Below are positions 8,389-17,197 of a DNA stretch of 64,000 nt, one piece after another. The DNA is from CAIYRG01 sp964446945 (lineage in GTDB: Bacteria; Pseudomonadota; Alphaproteobacteria; Micropepsales; Micropepsaceae): assembly GCA_964446945.1 (NCBI GenBank), contig CAYUQO010000003.1:363532-427531 (forward strand). The letters are read 5' to 3'. Positions within the stretch are counted from its first letter, which is position 1, and every line of letters begins with the position of its first letter. The translations under genes were made by a program, and so were the position numbers. Below the pieces are notes generated by a model that searched no databases, was not told the DNA's origin, and saw only the letters and a program-made list of their open reading frames with translations.

Positions 8389-10044
8389 CTATGCGCCGAG
8401 AAATGCGCCGAGCCGTTGCCATTTTGACATTGTCGGCTCCGCATGGCTTTTCCCGCCTTGCCCATGTTTTCCGCAGGCATGGTCCAGCAGTTTTGCGACG
8501 AATGGGTCGCGCGAACTGAAAATAAATCCGGAATCCTTCAGATATCGTGCGCTCCAATACTTTAGATTGTTGAAGTACTCGGCTCCGGCATGGAACGCAT
8601 CGTTCGACACCGTCGTCGTCGCGCTCTCGAACATCCGCATCATCTGCATCAGGTCGCCGCATATGCCGCTGTTCAGCGTCAGCATCGCGACGCACGGGCA
8701 CGAATCGCACCACTCCTCGAACTGTTCGGTGAATGCCTTACGGTTGGTCACGAGGCTGCCAGGTTTTGGAAACGCGCATTCCCGGGTTCTTCCAACTTCA
8801 TCGGGCACGTGAACGATCCACTTGCACTCTGCATACAGCCGCCTCGCCTGTGCGAAGATTATTTTCATCTTCAGGGATTCGTACAAGCGGTACACCGCTT
8901 TGGTGATGAATTCGATCGCAGCTGCAATGATCTCACCGAGCGCCGCCGCGCCGAGCGACACGGCGATGAGCCCGGCGCGCATGCCGCCCTTCAGGGCCGA
9001 AAACAGGCCTTTGCCGATCGCCCATTTCATCTGACTTTCAATTGTATCGGCCAGAATCTGGGGGTGGCCGCTCTGGATATCGAATTTTTTCTTCAGCATG
9101 TGCTGCTGAACGATGGGGCCGGCCGCGGCAGCTGCTTTGGCCACGCCCTGGGTGATGTCCGTCAGCGCACCTACGATGGGCAAACCGTTCACCATGACGT
9201 ACTTCGTCGCGGCCTTGACGATCGACAGAATCACCGTCTCGCTCAGCGAAACAGTGGTACGTTCGTTCTGCGCCATCCAGTTGACCGCCTTGCGCGCGTA
9301 TTTCATCAGTGTACCTTCGGTCTCCTGCTCGGCTTTCCGCTCCGGCGTCCCGGCTTTTGTCGCGGGGTTTTTGCCTGCATCGAGCAGGGCGTCGATTCTC
9401 GCCCATGCGGCGGGGGTGACATACTTCGGCTTTTTCTTGCCAAACTTGGCCCTGCCTTTGTCCACAATCGCGCTGGAAGCGGCGCTGACCACCGCCGTTG
9501 TGGTCGTGGTGAACCCCGCCACGGCCTGACCTGTTTCGTCAGCCGATGAAATGGCCGGCGAATAGTCGGCCGTGACATTGCTCACCACCGACATGCTCCC
9601 CTCAAGGAATACCTTCAGGTAATCGGCGCTGGCGTCGGTGTTCGCCAGCAGGTACAGAACTCCCAGCCGGGTCTGATCCGCATCGCTCAAGAGCGCCTGT
9701 TGGGCCCGAGTACTGGGGTTCAACATCAGCTTTGCGATTCGCGCGCGATCGTCCGCAGCGATCTGTTCCTCGGTCCGGTTGCCGATCTGCATCTTCACCA
9801 GATCGTGGACCTGCTTCATCTTGCCCTTGCTTTTGACGTTCCGCTCGATCCTGCTCCAGTCCGCTGTGTTGTGCCGGGCAAGATAGTTGTCCAACGCCTG
9901 TTTCAGGATCATCGCGTTGCCGAGGCTTTTGTCGAAAAAATATTCTTTGTACGCCTTGTCAATATCGATGAGGTCGCTGTGGCGTTTGCCAATGGTGACG
10001 GCTGTGAGCTTCACCCACTCTTCGGGTCTCACGAGAATCGGCAT
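8389..10044 (-). CDS. unrecognised 551-aa protein inside the T6SS operon (candidate effector or accessory factor)
   Basis: I do not recognise this family. The ATG has an excellent ribosome site (GGGAGG, six bases upstream), so it is a real gene. The first ~150 residues are soluble and helical (DLIDIDKAYKEYFF). Residues ~155-200 are Thr/Ala/Ser-rich. A long, amphipathic to hydrophobic central part (about 280-400) contains Ala/Gly helices such as VSLGAAALGEIIAAAIEFI that could insert in membranes. The C-terminal 150 residues are cysteine-rich (EWCDSCPCVAML, SGICGDL). There is no signal peptide. It lies between tssG and clpV, where most systems have no extra gene. A pore-forming effector or a baseplate/loading factor would fit; no catalytic motif is visible. 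Confidence 0.6.
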   Translation of the reverse strand: MPILVRPEEWVKLTAVTIGKRHSDLIDIDKAYKEYFFDKSLGNAMILKQALDNYLARHNTADWSRIERNVKSKGKMKQVHDLVKMQIGNRTEEQIAADDRARIAKLMLNPSTRAQQALLSDADQTRLGVLYLLANTDASADYLKVFLEGSMSVVSNVTADYSPAISSADETGQAVAGFTTTTTAVVSAASSAIVDKGRAKFGKKKPKYVTPAAWARIDALLDAGKNPATKAGTPERKAEQETEGTLMKYARKAVNWMAQNERTTVSLSETVILSIVKAATKYVMVNGLPIVGALTDITQGVAKAAAAAGPIVQQHMLKKKFDIQSGHPQILADTIESQMKWAIGKGLFSALKGGMRAGLIAVSLGAAALGEIIAAAIEFITKAVYRLYESLKMKIIFAQARRLYAECKWIVHVPDEVGRTRECAFPKPGSLVTNRKAFTEQFEEWCDSCPCVAMLTLNSGICGDLMQMMRMFESATTTVSNDAFHAGAEYFNNLKYWSARYLKDSGFIFSSRDPFVAKLLDHACGKHGQGGKSHAEPTMSKWQRLGAFLGA

Positions 10045-10074
10045 TGCGTACCTCCCAAAATTTCCAGCCAGGAC

Positions 10075-11106
10075 TCATCGGCTCCAGGCATTGGCCATTT
10101 GCCTGGGCGACGACACTCTGATTTCTCCGGGGGCCGCGGGCTGTTTGCCGGCGAGAAAACTGAGCCAGCCCAGTTTCGTCCCGTGGCTTGCTCCCAGCCG
10201 CGCCTGCGGAATTTCTCCCGGATCGAGCAGCAAGCGGTATTCCGGCACGAGCGGCGTTCCAAGATAGAAACCCACGAGGTCCGCAAGCTGCCTGTGGGCC
10301 GTCCCGTCGGGCAGCAGCGACTTGAACTGGGCCAACGTCAGAGGGCCGAGCGCAATCCGGATCGTCGACTGTTCATTCCAGACGCGGCGTCCCAGAACGG
10401 CTTCGCCGCCCAGACGCGCGTTGTGGCCGGATTGGCCAAGACGCATTTGTTCGGATGCATCCAGTTCGAGCCAGCGGCCCCCGGCCCGGATTTCAGACAC
10501 CGCGATACCGAAATAGCCCGACAGCAGCCGTGCAAGCCCGTGCAGGCTTCTCGGCGCACCGGCGAGAATTCCGGCGTAATGCAAAAGCGCGCGTTCGGGG
10601 AACGCAAGGCGGCGGTGCAGGGCTGGAGAGCCCAACCCGATGAGGGAAAACAGATAGGCCGCAAAGTTGCTTTCCGCCGGCGTGCCGCGGGAGAGCTCCG
10701 GACGATGCTTCGCCCGCGCGTGATAAAAAAGCCGTACCAGCCGGTCGTTGAAAATGTCGAGGAAATCCCGGCCTGCCGTGTCACCGCGGCGGCTGCGCGC
10801 CAGCAGTTGCTCGGTCACCGGGGGCGGCAGCGGCCCGAACGCTCCGCCGAGGCCGAGGAAATTCACCGTCATCTCGGGCGGGGTGCCTGATTTGCCCGGC
10901 GTCAGCGCGTCGATTTCGCTGGCCGGAAAATCCGACTTAAGACTCGACCTGAACTTCACCCAGATCGATCTGTGCAGCGGTTCATGAGACTTCGGCTGCG
11001 CCATCTGCTCGAGCAGATGAACCGCCTGGAAAAATTCAAAGCGGTAAGGCTTGGCGTAGAGCTGTTCCGCTACAGGAGGTGCCGTTCGCCGGCCAGTGGC
11101 GGCCAT
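10075..11106 (-). CDS. tssG: T6SS baseplate protein TssG
   Basis: A 343-residue TssG (ImpH/VasB family), part of the TssKEFG baseplate wedge. Seen features are the FRFEFFQAVHLLE-like opening (YRFEFFQAVHLLEQM at about residue 21), the conserved VNFLGLGGAFGPLPPPVTE segment near residue 80, and the FLDIFNDRLVRLFYHAR motif around 115-135. The ATG lies inside the 3' end of tssF (37-bp overlap), so the pair is translationally coupled as usual. It is followed by a 30-bp gap to the 551-residue gene. Confidence 0.94.
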   Translation of the reverse strand: MAATGRRTAPPVAEQLYAKPYRFEFFQAVHLLEQMAQPKSHEPLHRSIWVKFRSSLKSDFPASEIDALTPGKSGTPPEMTVNFLGLGGAFGPLPPPVTEQLLARSRRGDTAGRDFLDIFNDRLVRLFYHARAKHRPELSRGTPAESNFAAYLFSLIGLGSPALHRRLAFPERALLHYAGILAGAPRSLHGLARLLSGYFGIAVSEIRAGGRWLELDASEQMRLGQSGHNARLGGEAVLGRRVWNEQSTIRIALGPLTLAQFKSLLPDGTAHRQLADLVGFYLGTPLVPEYRLLLDPGEIPQARLGASHGTKLGWLSFLAGKQPAAPGEIRVSSPRQMANAWSR

Positions 11107-12896
11107 TGTTTCCAGATTCCTTCGCGCTGTTCGCTTTTCAGCACCAATTGGGTGAAGCTATTGGCAGCGCCGTACACCGCAAAAAAGCGGTTCAGCACGC
11201 TCGCCAGCAGAAAAGCACTGGCCCCGGTGTACAACATTTCGTCCAGCTGCAGTTCGACTTCGATCCCGCGGCAAAATCCGCGCCAGGCATCACCGCCGGC
11301 CCGGCGCACAACCGGCCGGCTCGTGAGTTTGCGGATGCCGGATATCTGCTTCTCCACATTGCCCTCACCGGGCGGCGCATAGAGGCGCAAGATTTCACGC
11401 AGCGCCGCCACGCCCCGTTCGGAATCTCCCAGCGACAGCTGATTCAGCGACAGGTGCGAAACCAGCCGCCACAGTGTCTCGCCGCCCACCACCGGCGCAA
11501 TTTGCCGGGTCGGCTTGATCAGGCAGAATAGTTCCGAGACGGGCGCATCGACTTCGATCTCAAGCCGGGCATGAGGCGGGATATATTCCGCAAGGCTGCG
11601 GTTCGTCGCCAATGTGTGCACGAAAACGGTTTGTGATGGCGGGTCGGCCGGCCCGGTCGCCGAGTCCACAAACGACAGCAGAATGTCCGTACCCGGCATG
11701 TCGGCGCGCCGCGACGCCTGCCGGCGCGCCAGCCAATATGCGGCAGAGCCCATATTGGCGGAATGATGATCATGGGAGAAATAGGGCTGAAACACCCTGC
11801 TGTCGTCGTTGAGGTCGGATGTCGCCGAAACCTTCAGAATGGAATGGATTTCGGTGCTTCGTTCGCGGCGGTGATCCGGGACGACAAGATATTCCCTTTT
11901 GGTCCTGTCCGCCCGCACGGGTTCGGCCGTTTTGTGAAACAGGTTGATGATTGGAACAGTGTTCAGCGCGAAGCTTCGCCGGGTAATGCCGAGCGGACGC
12001 GTTGGATTTCTGCCGAGCAGGAACAGCAAGTCCGCCGAGCGCTGTGCGCCAAGTGAAGGCAGGTTCGTGACGTCAAAAAAATGGAATTTGGCCGGAAAGG
12101 CAAAATATTCCTGGATCAGCCGGTACCCCAGATGGACATTGCCGGGGTAGGGCAGAAGCCCGTCATCCAGCGAAAGGCCAACCGGCCGCAGCGCTTCGGC
12201 CGGAAGTCTGACCGACGGCTTGCTTTCCCCATCTCTTAAGATGACGATTCCGCGAAGCTGGTTGAACAGCAATTCGTAGATCTCGCCTTCGATATTGTGT
12301 CCGTGAAAGTAGAAGCGCAGGGACGGCGGCCGGATATCGGCAAAGGTCCAGCGTCCCTGACACGCGAGCCGGATCCGCAACACGCCGGCTATTTCGGGTG
12401 CGAGGTCGAGAAAATCGTAATCCGCCGCCGGCGCGATGCTTGCCTCGGCAATTTCGATCGGCCAAAGGTGGACTGGATAACCGGTGCGGAAACGGCAGGA
12501 CAGATTGTCGTGCCCGGTCGCGACGGTTTGCGCGAATACAGCAGTGTCTCGCGGCACGAGAAAACCCTGCACCGCCCTGGCCTGGGCGGCATCCACAGCG
12601 AACTGCGCGATCGCGATGGACGGAATCGGGGCGACCAGATGGGGATACAGGGAGTTCAGCAAGCCGGTGGGAATTTCCGGAAAGTCGCTGTCAATGTTCC
12701 GCTGGATGCGTCCGGTCAGCCAGGCGAAAGATTCGAGCAATCGTTCCGTATGCGGATCGCGCGATTCGGCGCCGCCATAATCGAGCCGGTTCGCGATTTT
12801 CGGATAGCGCCGCGCAAATTCCGCGCCGCTTTCCCGCAGCCAGGCAAGTTCGCCCTGATAATAGGTCAGAATGTCGTCGAGACGATCAGAGCCCAT
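11070..12896 (-). CDS. tssF: T6SS baseplate protein TssF
   Basis: A 608-residue TssF (ImpG/VasA family). The N-terminus MGSDRLDDILTYYQGEL runs into the family hallmark EFARRYPKIANRL and then HTERLLESFAWLTGRIQ, which form the baseplate wedge contacts. The ATG at 12896 overlaps the end of tssE by 11 bases; a reading from 12923 adds nine Arg-rich residues unlike the family. Length and motifs are normal. It forms the wedge core with TssG and TssE. Confidence 0.95.
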   Translation of the reverse strand: MGSDRLDDILTYYQGELAWLRESGAEFARRYPKIANRLDYGGAESRDPHTERLLESFAWLTGRIQRNIDSDFPEIPTGLLNSLYPHLVAPIPSIAIAQFAVDAAQARAVQGFLVPRDTAVFAQTVATGHDNLSCRFRTGYPVHLWPIEIAEASIAPAADYDFLDLAPEIAGVLRIRLACQGRWTFADIRPPSLRFYFHGHNIEGEIYELLFNQLRGIVILRDGESKPSVRLPAEALRPVGLSLDDGLLPYPGNVHLGYRLIQEYFAFPAKFHFFDVTNLPSLGAQRSADLLFLLGRNPTRPLGITRRSFALNTVPIINLFHKTAEPVRADRTKREYLVVPDHRRERSTEIHSILKVSATSDLNDDSRVFQPYFSHDHHSANMGSAAYWLARRQASRRADMPGTDILLSFVDSATGPADPPSQTVFVHTLATNRSLAEYIPPHARLEIEVDAPVSELFCLIKPTRQIAPVVGGETLWRLVSHLSLNQLSLGDSERGVAALREILRLYAPPGEGNVEKQISGIRKLTSRPVVRRAGGDAWRGFCRGIEVELQLDEMLYTGASAFLLASVLNRFFAVYGAANSFTQLVLKSEQREGIWKQWPPLAGERHLL

Positions 12897-13356
12897 TTTC
12901 CGGCTCCGTGGCATCGACCGCAATTTCGAACGATACGGGCTCTCTTATGGAGCCCATCCGCAATTCGCCGTTGACCTGGACAACCACTCCACCATTTTGC
13001 CGCGTGCTGCGCGCGAGCCGGACCGATGGATCGGCGAGCCGCGGTTCATAGGCCTCGATGGCCTGACGAATCGCATCGGCAAATCTTGTCTCGCTGTCGA
13101 AATCCCGCGTGCCCAGCACCGACAGATCCGGGATACCGTAGTCGATCGTGCTCCGGACTCGCTGCTGCAGCACGGGCGCCGCAACCGGCGCCCGCGTATT
13201 CAGCAGGCGTTCGATCTCGCGCAGAACCGAGGCGCGCAACGCCCCAGGCGGAAGCGTCGTGAGTGGCTGCGCTTCGGCGGAGACGTCCGGGTTAAGGTCG
13301 GTGAGACGTTCGAACAGGGGCGCGGGGGCGGCCCGGACAAGACGCGGCTCGTTCAC
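12886..13356 (-). CDS. tssE: T6SS baseplate protein TssE (gp25-like)
   Basis: A 156-residue protein of the gp25/TssE family that links baseplate to the first sheath ring. It has the typical PLFERLTDLNPD start, VLREIERLLNTR, the YGIPDLSVLG segment and the IRQAIEAYEPRL motif. The start is a GTG preceded by GGGGGTGG, in a good position. It lies 25 bp downstream of the hcp stop and overlaps tssF. Nothing is missing. Confidence 0.93.
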   Translation of the reverse strand: MNEPRLVRAAPAPLFERLTDLNPDVSAEAQPLTTLPPGALRASVLREIERLLNTRAPVAAPVLQQRVRSTIDYGIPDLSVLGTRDFDSETRFADAIRQAIEAYEPRLADPSVRLARSTRQNGGVVVQVNGELRMGSIREPVSFEIAVDATEPENGL

Positions 13357-13381
13357 GCCACCCCCTGCGCAATTGGCAAAA

Positions 13382-13882
13382 TCAGGAAACGCTCTGCGCG
13401 ATCAGGTCGTGTTTGACCGGTTGCGCACCCTCGGCTGTGCCGTCGTCCTTCTTTTGCGGGATGTAGGAGTACTGAACCTTGCCGTAACTCAACGACACAT
13501 TTTCGACCGGAATGTCACCGGAGCCGCCACTGACCGAAAAATTCGAAACGATGATATTCTCCATGGTGATCTCGAGATATTTCACCGGCTTGTTGTCGCC
13601 GTCGGCACGATAGGCGGTGAATGTGCCCTTGGAGATCGACTTGCCGCTCCAGCACTGTTTCAGGAGATCGTCGGTGGAAGCATCGATATATTTGGTGAAC
13701 GAAAAATCGGCATGATTGGCCTGTTCCACGGTTCCGCCGCCCGCCGAACTGCGCGTGGGCGATGTCGGCTGGTTAAAGGAATGACTCCAGGACAGGACCT
13801 GGATTTCATCCTTATGGTCGCTATCCGATGACTCCCCTTTGATCTCCGGCGTTTCCAGCTTCAGGAAAAAATTGACGGCCAT
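13382..13882 (-). CDS. hcp: T6SS inner-tube protein Hcp (TssD)
   Basis: A 166-residue Hcp, the hexameric ring protein stacked into the T6SS tube and a chaperone for small cargo. The sequence starts MAVNFFLKLETPEIKGES and has the family's SWSHSFNQP loop, FTKYIDASTDDLLKQCWSG and the YLEITMENIIVS strand. No C-terminal toxin extension is present. The gene sits between tssC (28 bp) and tssE (25 bp) in the single operon. Confidence 0.95.
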   Translation of the reverse strand: MAVNFFLKLETPEIKGESSDSDHKDEIQVLSWSHSFNQPTSPTRSSAGGGTVEQANHADFSFTKYIDASTDDLLKQCWSGKSISKGTFTAYRADGDNKPVKYLEITMENIIVSNFSVSGGSGDIPVENVSLSYGKVQYSYIPQKKDDGTAEGAQPVKHDLIAQSVS

Positions 13883-13910
13883 GACGGCTTACCCCTTATT
13901 TCGGTTTGAC

Positions 13911-15392
13911 TCAGGCCGCTGCCGGAGGCGGCAGTTCGGCGACAAGACGGATCGACGCGGTCAGCTCTTCGAGCTGGAAATGCGGCCTTAAGAAAACCGT
14001 CGCGCGATAGATGCCGGGTTTCCCCGGTACGTCGAAGACGTCGACCCGCGCTTCGCGCAGCGGATATTTCGCCTTCAAATCCTGGCCGGCGTCGTCCTTG
14101 CCAAGAACGTAATCGACGATCCAGGTGTTGAGATAGCTCTGTACATTGTCCTTGGTCATGAATGAGCCGACCTTGTCGCGCATCATCACCTTGATGTAGT
14201 GCGCGAAACGGGATGCATTCAGGATGTAGGGCAGCCTTGCCGAGAGCGACGCGTTGGCATTCGCCGAAGGCAGATTGTAGCTCTTCGGCCTGTTGGTGGT
14301 CTGGCCGCCGAAGAACGCGGCATAGTTGGTGCCCTTGCAATGCACGAGGCTGACAAAGCCGAGATCGCTGAGCTCTTTTTCCCGCCGGTCGGTGATCGCG
14401 ATTTCCGTCGGGCATTTCAGCGCGATGTCGCCTTCATCGGTATGGAAGGTGTGGGTTGGCAGGCCTTCGACCTTGCCGCCGCCCTCGACGCCACGGATCG
14501 CCGCGGTCCAGCCATACTTGGCAAAGGCATCTGTAATGCGGTTTGCCAGCGCCCAGGACGCATTGCCCCAGAGATATTTGGAGTGATCGCGTCCGTCGGT
14601 GTCTTCGACGAAGTTGATACCGTCCACGGGCGTGGTGTTCGGTCCATAAGGCAGTCGCAGCAGAATGTGCGGCAGCACCAGGGTCACATAACGTGAATCC
14701 TCGCTTTCGCGGAATGCACGCCAGCCGACCAGTTCCAGGCTCTCGAAGATCTTGGCGAGGTCGCGTGGAACGCCCAGTTCAGTGAATCCGTCCATGTCGA
14801 ACAACCGGGGGCTGGCCCCTGCGATGAATGGCGCATGCGATGCCGCGGCGACATTCGACACTTTCTCGAGCAGCGCAATGTCCTGCGGGTTGCGCCCAAA
14901 TTCGAAATCGGCAACCAGCGCGCTATAGGGAAAGCCGCCGAAGGTGCCGTATTCCTCTTCGTACACCTTCTTGAACAGCACGCTCTGGTCGAATTCGACT
15001 GCCTTGTCGAGATCCTTGAACAGCTCGTCCTTGGTCAGGTTGAGCAGGCGGAGCTTCAGCCGCGTGCTGGTTTCCGTATTCATCACCAGATAATTGAGGC
15101 CGCGCCACGAGGCTTCGAGCCGCTGCACGTCCGGATGATGCAGGATTTCGTTCAGCTGCGCGCTGAGCAGATCGTCGATATCGGCAATGCGATCATTGAT
15201 CGCTTCCGCAACATCGCCTTTGACCTTGCCGCCACCTTCTGCCAGCACGTCGCGGACAAATTCGCCGACGAGATCGCGCGCATAATCCCGCTGGGAGTCG
15301 TCGCGCGCAAGTTTGCCGTCGGTGATGATCTTGTCGAGCAGCGTTGCCGTCGCTGCGCCGTTGCCGCCCTGGGCCTGGGTTTCTTCTGCCAT
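13911..15392 (-). CDS. tssC: T6SS contractile sheath large subunit TssC
   Basis: A 493-residue TssC (VipB/ImpD/EvpB). It carries the signature LEASWRGLNYLV near residue 95, the KVYEEEYGTFGG motif at about 144-155, and the C-terminal NASRFAHYIKVMMRDK region that forms sheath contacts. With TssB it builds the sheath that contracts to fire Hcp/VgrG. The ATG has GGGGAG upstream and lies 21 bp after the tssB stop. Confidence 0.97.
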   Translation of the reverse strand: MAEETQAQGGNGAATATLLDKIITDGKLARDDSQRDYARDLVGEFVRDVLAEGGGKVKGDVAEAINDRIADIDDLLSAQLNEILHHPDVQRLEASWRGLNYLVMNTETSTRLKLRLLNLTKDELFKDLDKAVEFDQSVLFKKVYEEEYGTFGGFPYSALVADFEFGRNPQDIALLEKVSNVAAASHAPFIAGASPRLFDMDGFTELGVPRDLAKIFESLELVGWRAFRESEDSRYVTLVLPHILLRLPYGPNTTPVDGINFVEDTDGRDHSKYLWGNASWALANRITDAFAKYGWTAAIRGVEGGGKVEGLPTHTFHTDEGDIALKCPTEIAITDRREKELSDLGFVSLVHCKGTNYAAFFGGQTTNRPKSYNLPSANANASLSARLPYILNASRFAHYIKVMMRDKVGSFMTKDNVQSYLNTWIVDYVLGKDDAGQDLKAKYPLREARVDVFDVPGKPGIYRATVFLRPHFQLEELTASIRLVAELPPPAAA

Positions 15393-15413
15393 TGTCGTAT
15401 CTCCCCTCGCCGC

Positions 15414-15926
15414 TTATTGGGCCGGCTTCTGATCGCCAAGGTCCTTTTTCAGGGCCGCCTGGCTTTCGGTGTTCTGGATCACATCCTTCAGCAACGCATC
15501 GAGATTGTCGTTGCCGTCGAGTTTCGTCAGCAGATCGCGCAGACGCTGACGGCCCTCGTAAAGCTTCTTCAGAGCCGGTACCTGCTTGACAATATTGACA
15601 GGATTGAAGTCGTCCATATTGCGGAAGACGAGTTCGACATTCAGCTGGTCTTTGCTGTCTTTTTCCAGGCGGTTCGGAACCCGGACAGCAAGTCGCGGAC
15701 CAATTGCGGACAGCACGTCGTTGAAATTGTCACGGTCGATTTCAACGAATTTGCGATCTTTCAGCGGTGGAAGCGCCTCCGCGGGTTTGCCGGAGAGATC
15801 GGCCAAGATGCCGCAAATGAACGGCAATTCCTTTTTCTCGATGGCGCCACCGGTTTCGACGTCATAGGTAATCTGGACACGCGGTGGACGTACGCGGTCG
15901 AGCTTGTGTTGGGTGCTTTCAGCCAT
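15414..15926 (-). CDS. tssB: T6SS contractile sheath small subunit TssB
   Basis: A 170-residue TssB (VipA/ImpC-partner). Family features seen are RVQITYDVETGGA at about residue 17, the ELPFICGILADLSG stretch, and FNDVLSAIGPRL with the LNVELVFRNMDDF motif mid-protein. The ATG has GGGGGTT upstream. The 128-bp gap before it is the longest internal gap of the operon and could hold an extra promoter. Confidence 0.96.
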   Translation of the reverse strand: MAESTQHKLDRVRPPRVQITYDVETGGAIEKKELPFICGILADLSGKPAEALPPLKDRKFVEIDRDNFNDVLSAIGPRLAVRVPNRLEKDSKDQLNVELVFRNMDDFNPVNIVKQVPALKKLYEGRQRLRDLLTKLDGNDNLDALLKDVIQNTESQAALKKDLGDQKPAQ

Positions 15927-15971
15927 TGGTCAACCCCCTGATTTACCCTAGGAATTGGCACTAAATACCTT

Positions 15972-15998
15972 CCGTTAACGGGTTGCAAGACGCCCGTT
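15972..15998. promoter_or_regulatory. palindrome and inverted repeat in the tssA-tssB gap
   Basis: In the 128-bp gap there is a perfect 10-bp palindrome CCGTTAACGG (15972-15981). It overlaps an inverted repeat AACGGG/CCCGTT (15977-15982 and 15993-15998). Upstream on the minus strand is an A+T-rich stretch with TATTTTATAAC. This could be an operator or an internal promoter for tssB onward, or a weak hairpin; there is no T-run for a terminator. Confidence 0.35.
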
Positions 15999-16054
15999 AT
16001 AAAATATTTCCATTGTCGTAATAGCGCCGAGCCGCGATGTGATTTGTATACGGA

Positions 16055-17197
16055 TTATTTGCTGCGTTCGAGCCCGAGCAGATCGAGAAGCGCATTGAAA
16101 TCCTTGCCGCCTTTTGTCATCTGCGTCAGCAATTCGTGCAATGGCATCATGCCCCAGGAATAGGCGCGCCGCAGAAGATAGGGCGTCGGACTGTGCGGCT
16201 CGACCCGCGACAGATATTCCGAAATCTGCAGCAGCAGATCATAAGCCTGATTGCGGTCGCGGATCACACCGTTGAACGGTTCGGCCACGGCCTGCTGTTC
16301 GGCCACGGCTTCGTCGTTGACGGATGGAGCTGCTTCCGCAGCCGGCGTTGTGCTGGTTGCTGTTTCGGCGCCCAAAAGGACTCCCCCTTTATTGTGCATC
16401 ACGGTTTGAACGAGATTTCCGATTTCCACCAATGCCGACCGGAGCGCCGACAGGCTCGGCGCCTGTTTGCCGCATTTTTCGTCCAGCAGCCGGTCAAGCG
16501 CAGAAATGACGCCCAGACAGGTATCAATCTGGCGCTGCAGTCCGCGGTAAAAAACCACCGGAGTGGCTGCAACGGCAGCATCGAAAGCGGCGAGCCTTAT
16601 GCCGGTACCCGGTTTCGTATTCGGATTGGCTTTGTAAATCTGTTCCAGGCGCAGCGCATTCGCGTAATGCTCGAAAGCCAAAACATCCGGCGTGACCACA
16701 CCGGCGACCGTCAATGGAATGCGGAACAGCGTCGCGGGAAGGTGGGCATTGATCCATTCAAACGGCGCCACGCGATATGACAGGTCGGTGCCCTCGATTT
16801 CCGGAAACAGGGCCGGCCAGAATGCTTCGCATAACCCCTGCAGGATTCCGAGACCTGCACCAAGTCCGGCGAACCCGTCGCGCCGCGACAATGCCTCGGT
16901 CAGCCAGCACGCGATCTGCACGTCCTTCGAGCGTTGCGCCAATGCCTCCGTGCAGAGCCGGACGACTTCGTCCCAGTTCGCGCGCTTGATGTCGGTCTGC
17001 CAGACGCCCTGGGGCAGGGCAGGGTCGTCCTCACGCCGCGCCGCCCGGATGCGGTCATAATCGCCGCTCATGCGCACCGAACCGCCTGCCGGATGATCAC
17101 CGGGAATAGCTGCGAGAATGGCCGTCACATCAATGCCGCGTACCGGAGCAGGTGCGGGGAGAGGATCGCGGGAAAGCTGGGCCGGGATTGCGCTCAT
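16055..17197 (-). CDS. tssA: T6SS cap/priming protein TssA
   Basis: A 380-residue TssA with an ImpA_N domain. It begins after a Pro-rich leader at IDVTAILAAIPGDHPAGG and includes the WDEVVRLCTEAL, LTEALSRRDGFAGLG and LFPEIEG.D blocks. A variable C-terminal half ends in a helical region (PHSPTPYLLRRAYSW) and a final NALLDLLGLE motif. TssA docks on the membrane complex and primes tail assembly. The ATG overlaps the tssM stop by four bases (ATGA). It reads into the tssB gap. Confidence 0.92.
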   Translation of the reverse strand: MSAIPAQLSRDPLPAPAPVRGIDVTAILAAIPGDHPAGGSVRMSGDYDRIRAARREDDPALPQGVWQTDIKRANWDEVVRLCTEALAQRSKDVQIACWLTEALSRRDGFAGLGAGLGILQGLCEAFWPALFPEIEGTDLSYRVAPFEWINAHLPATLFRIPLTVAGVVTPDVLAFEHYANALRLEQIYKANPNTKPGTGIRLAAFDAAVAATPVVFYRGLQRQIDTCLGVISALDRLLDEKCGKQAPSLSALRSALVEIGNLVQTVMHNKGGVLLGAETATSTTPAAEAAPSVNDEAVAEQQAVAEPFNGVIRDRNQAYDLLLQISEYLSRVEPHSPTPYLLRRAYSWGMMPLHELLTQMTKGGKDFNALLDLLGLERSK

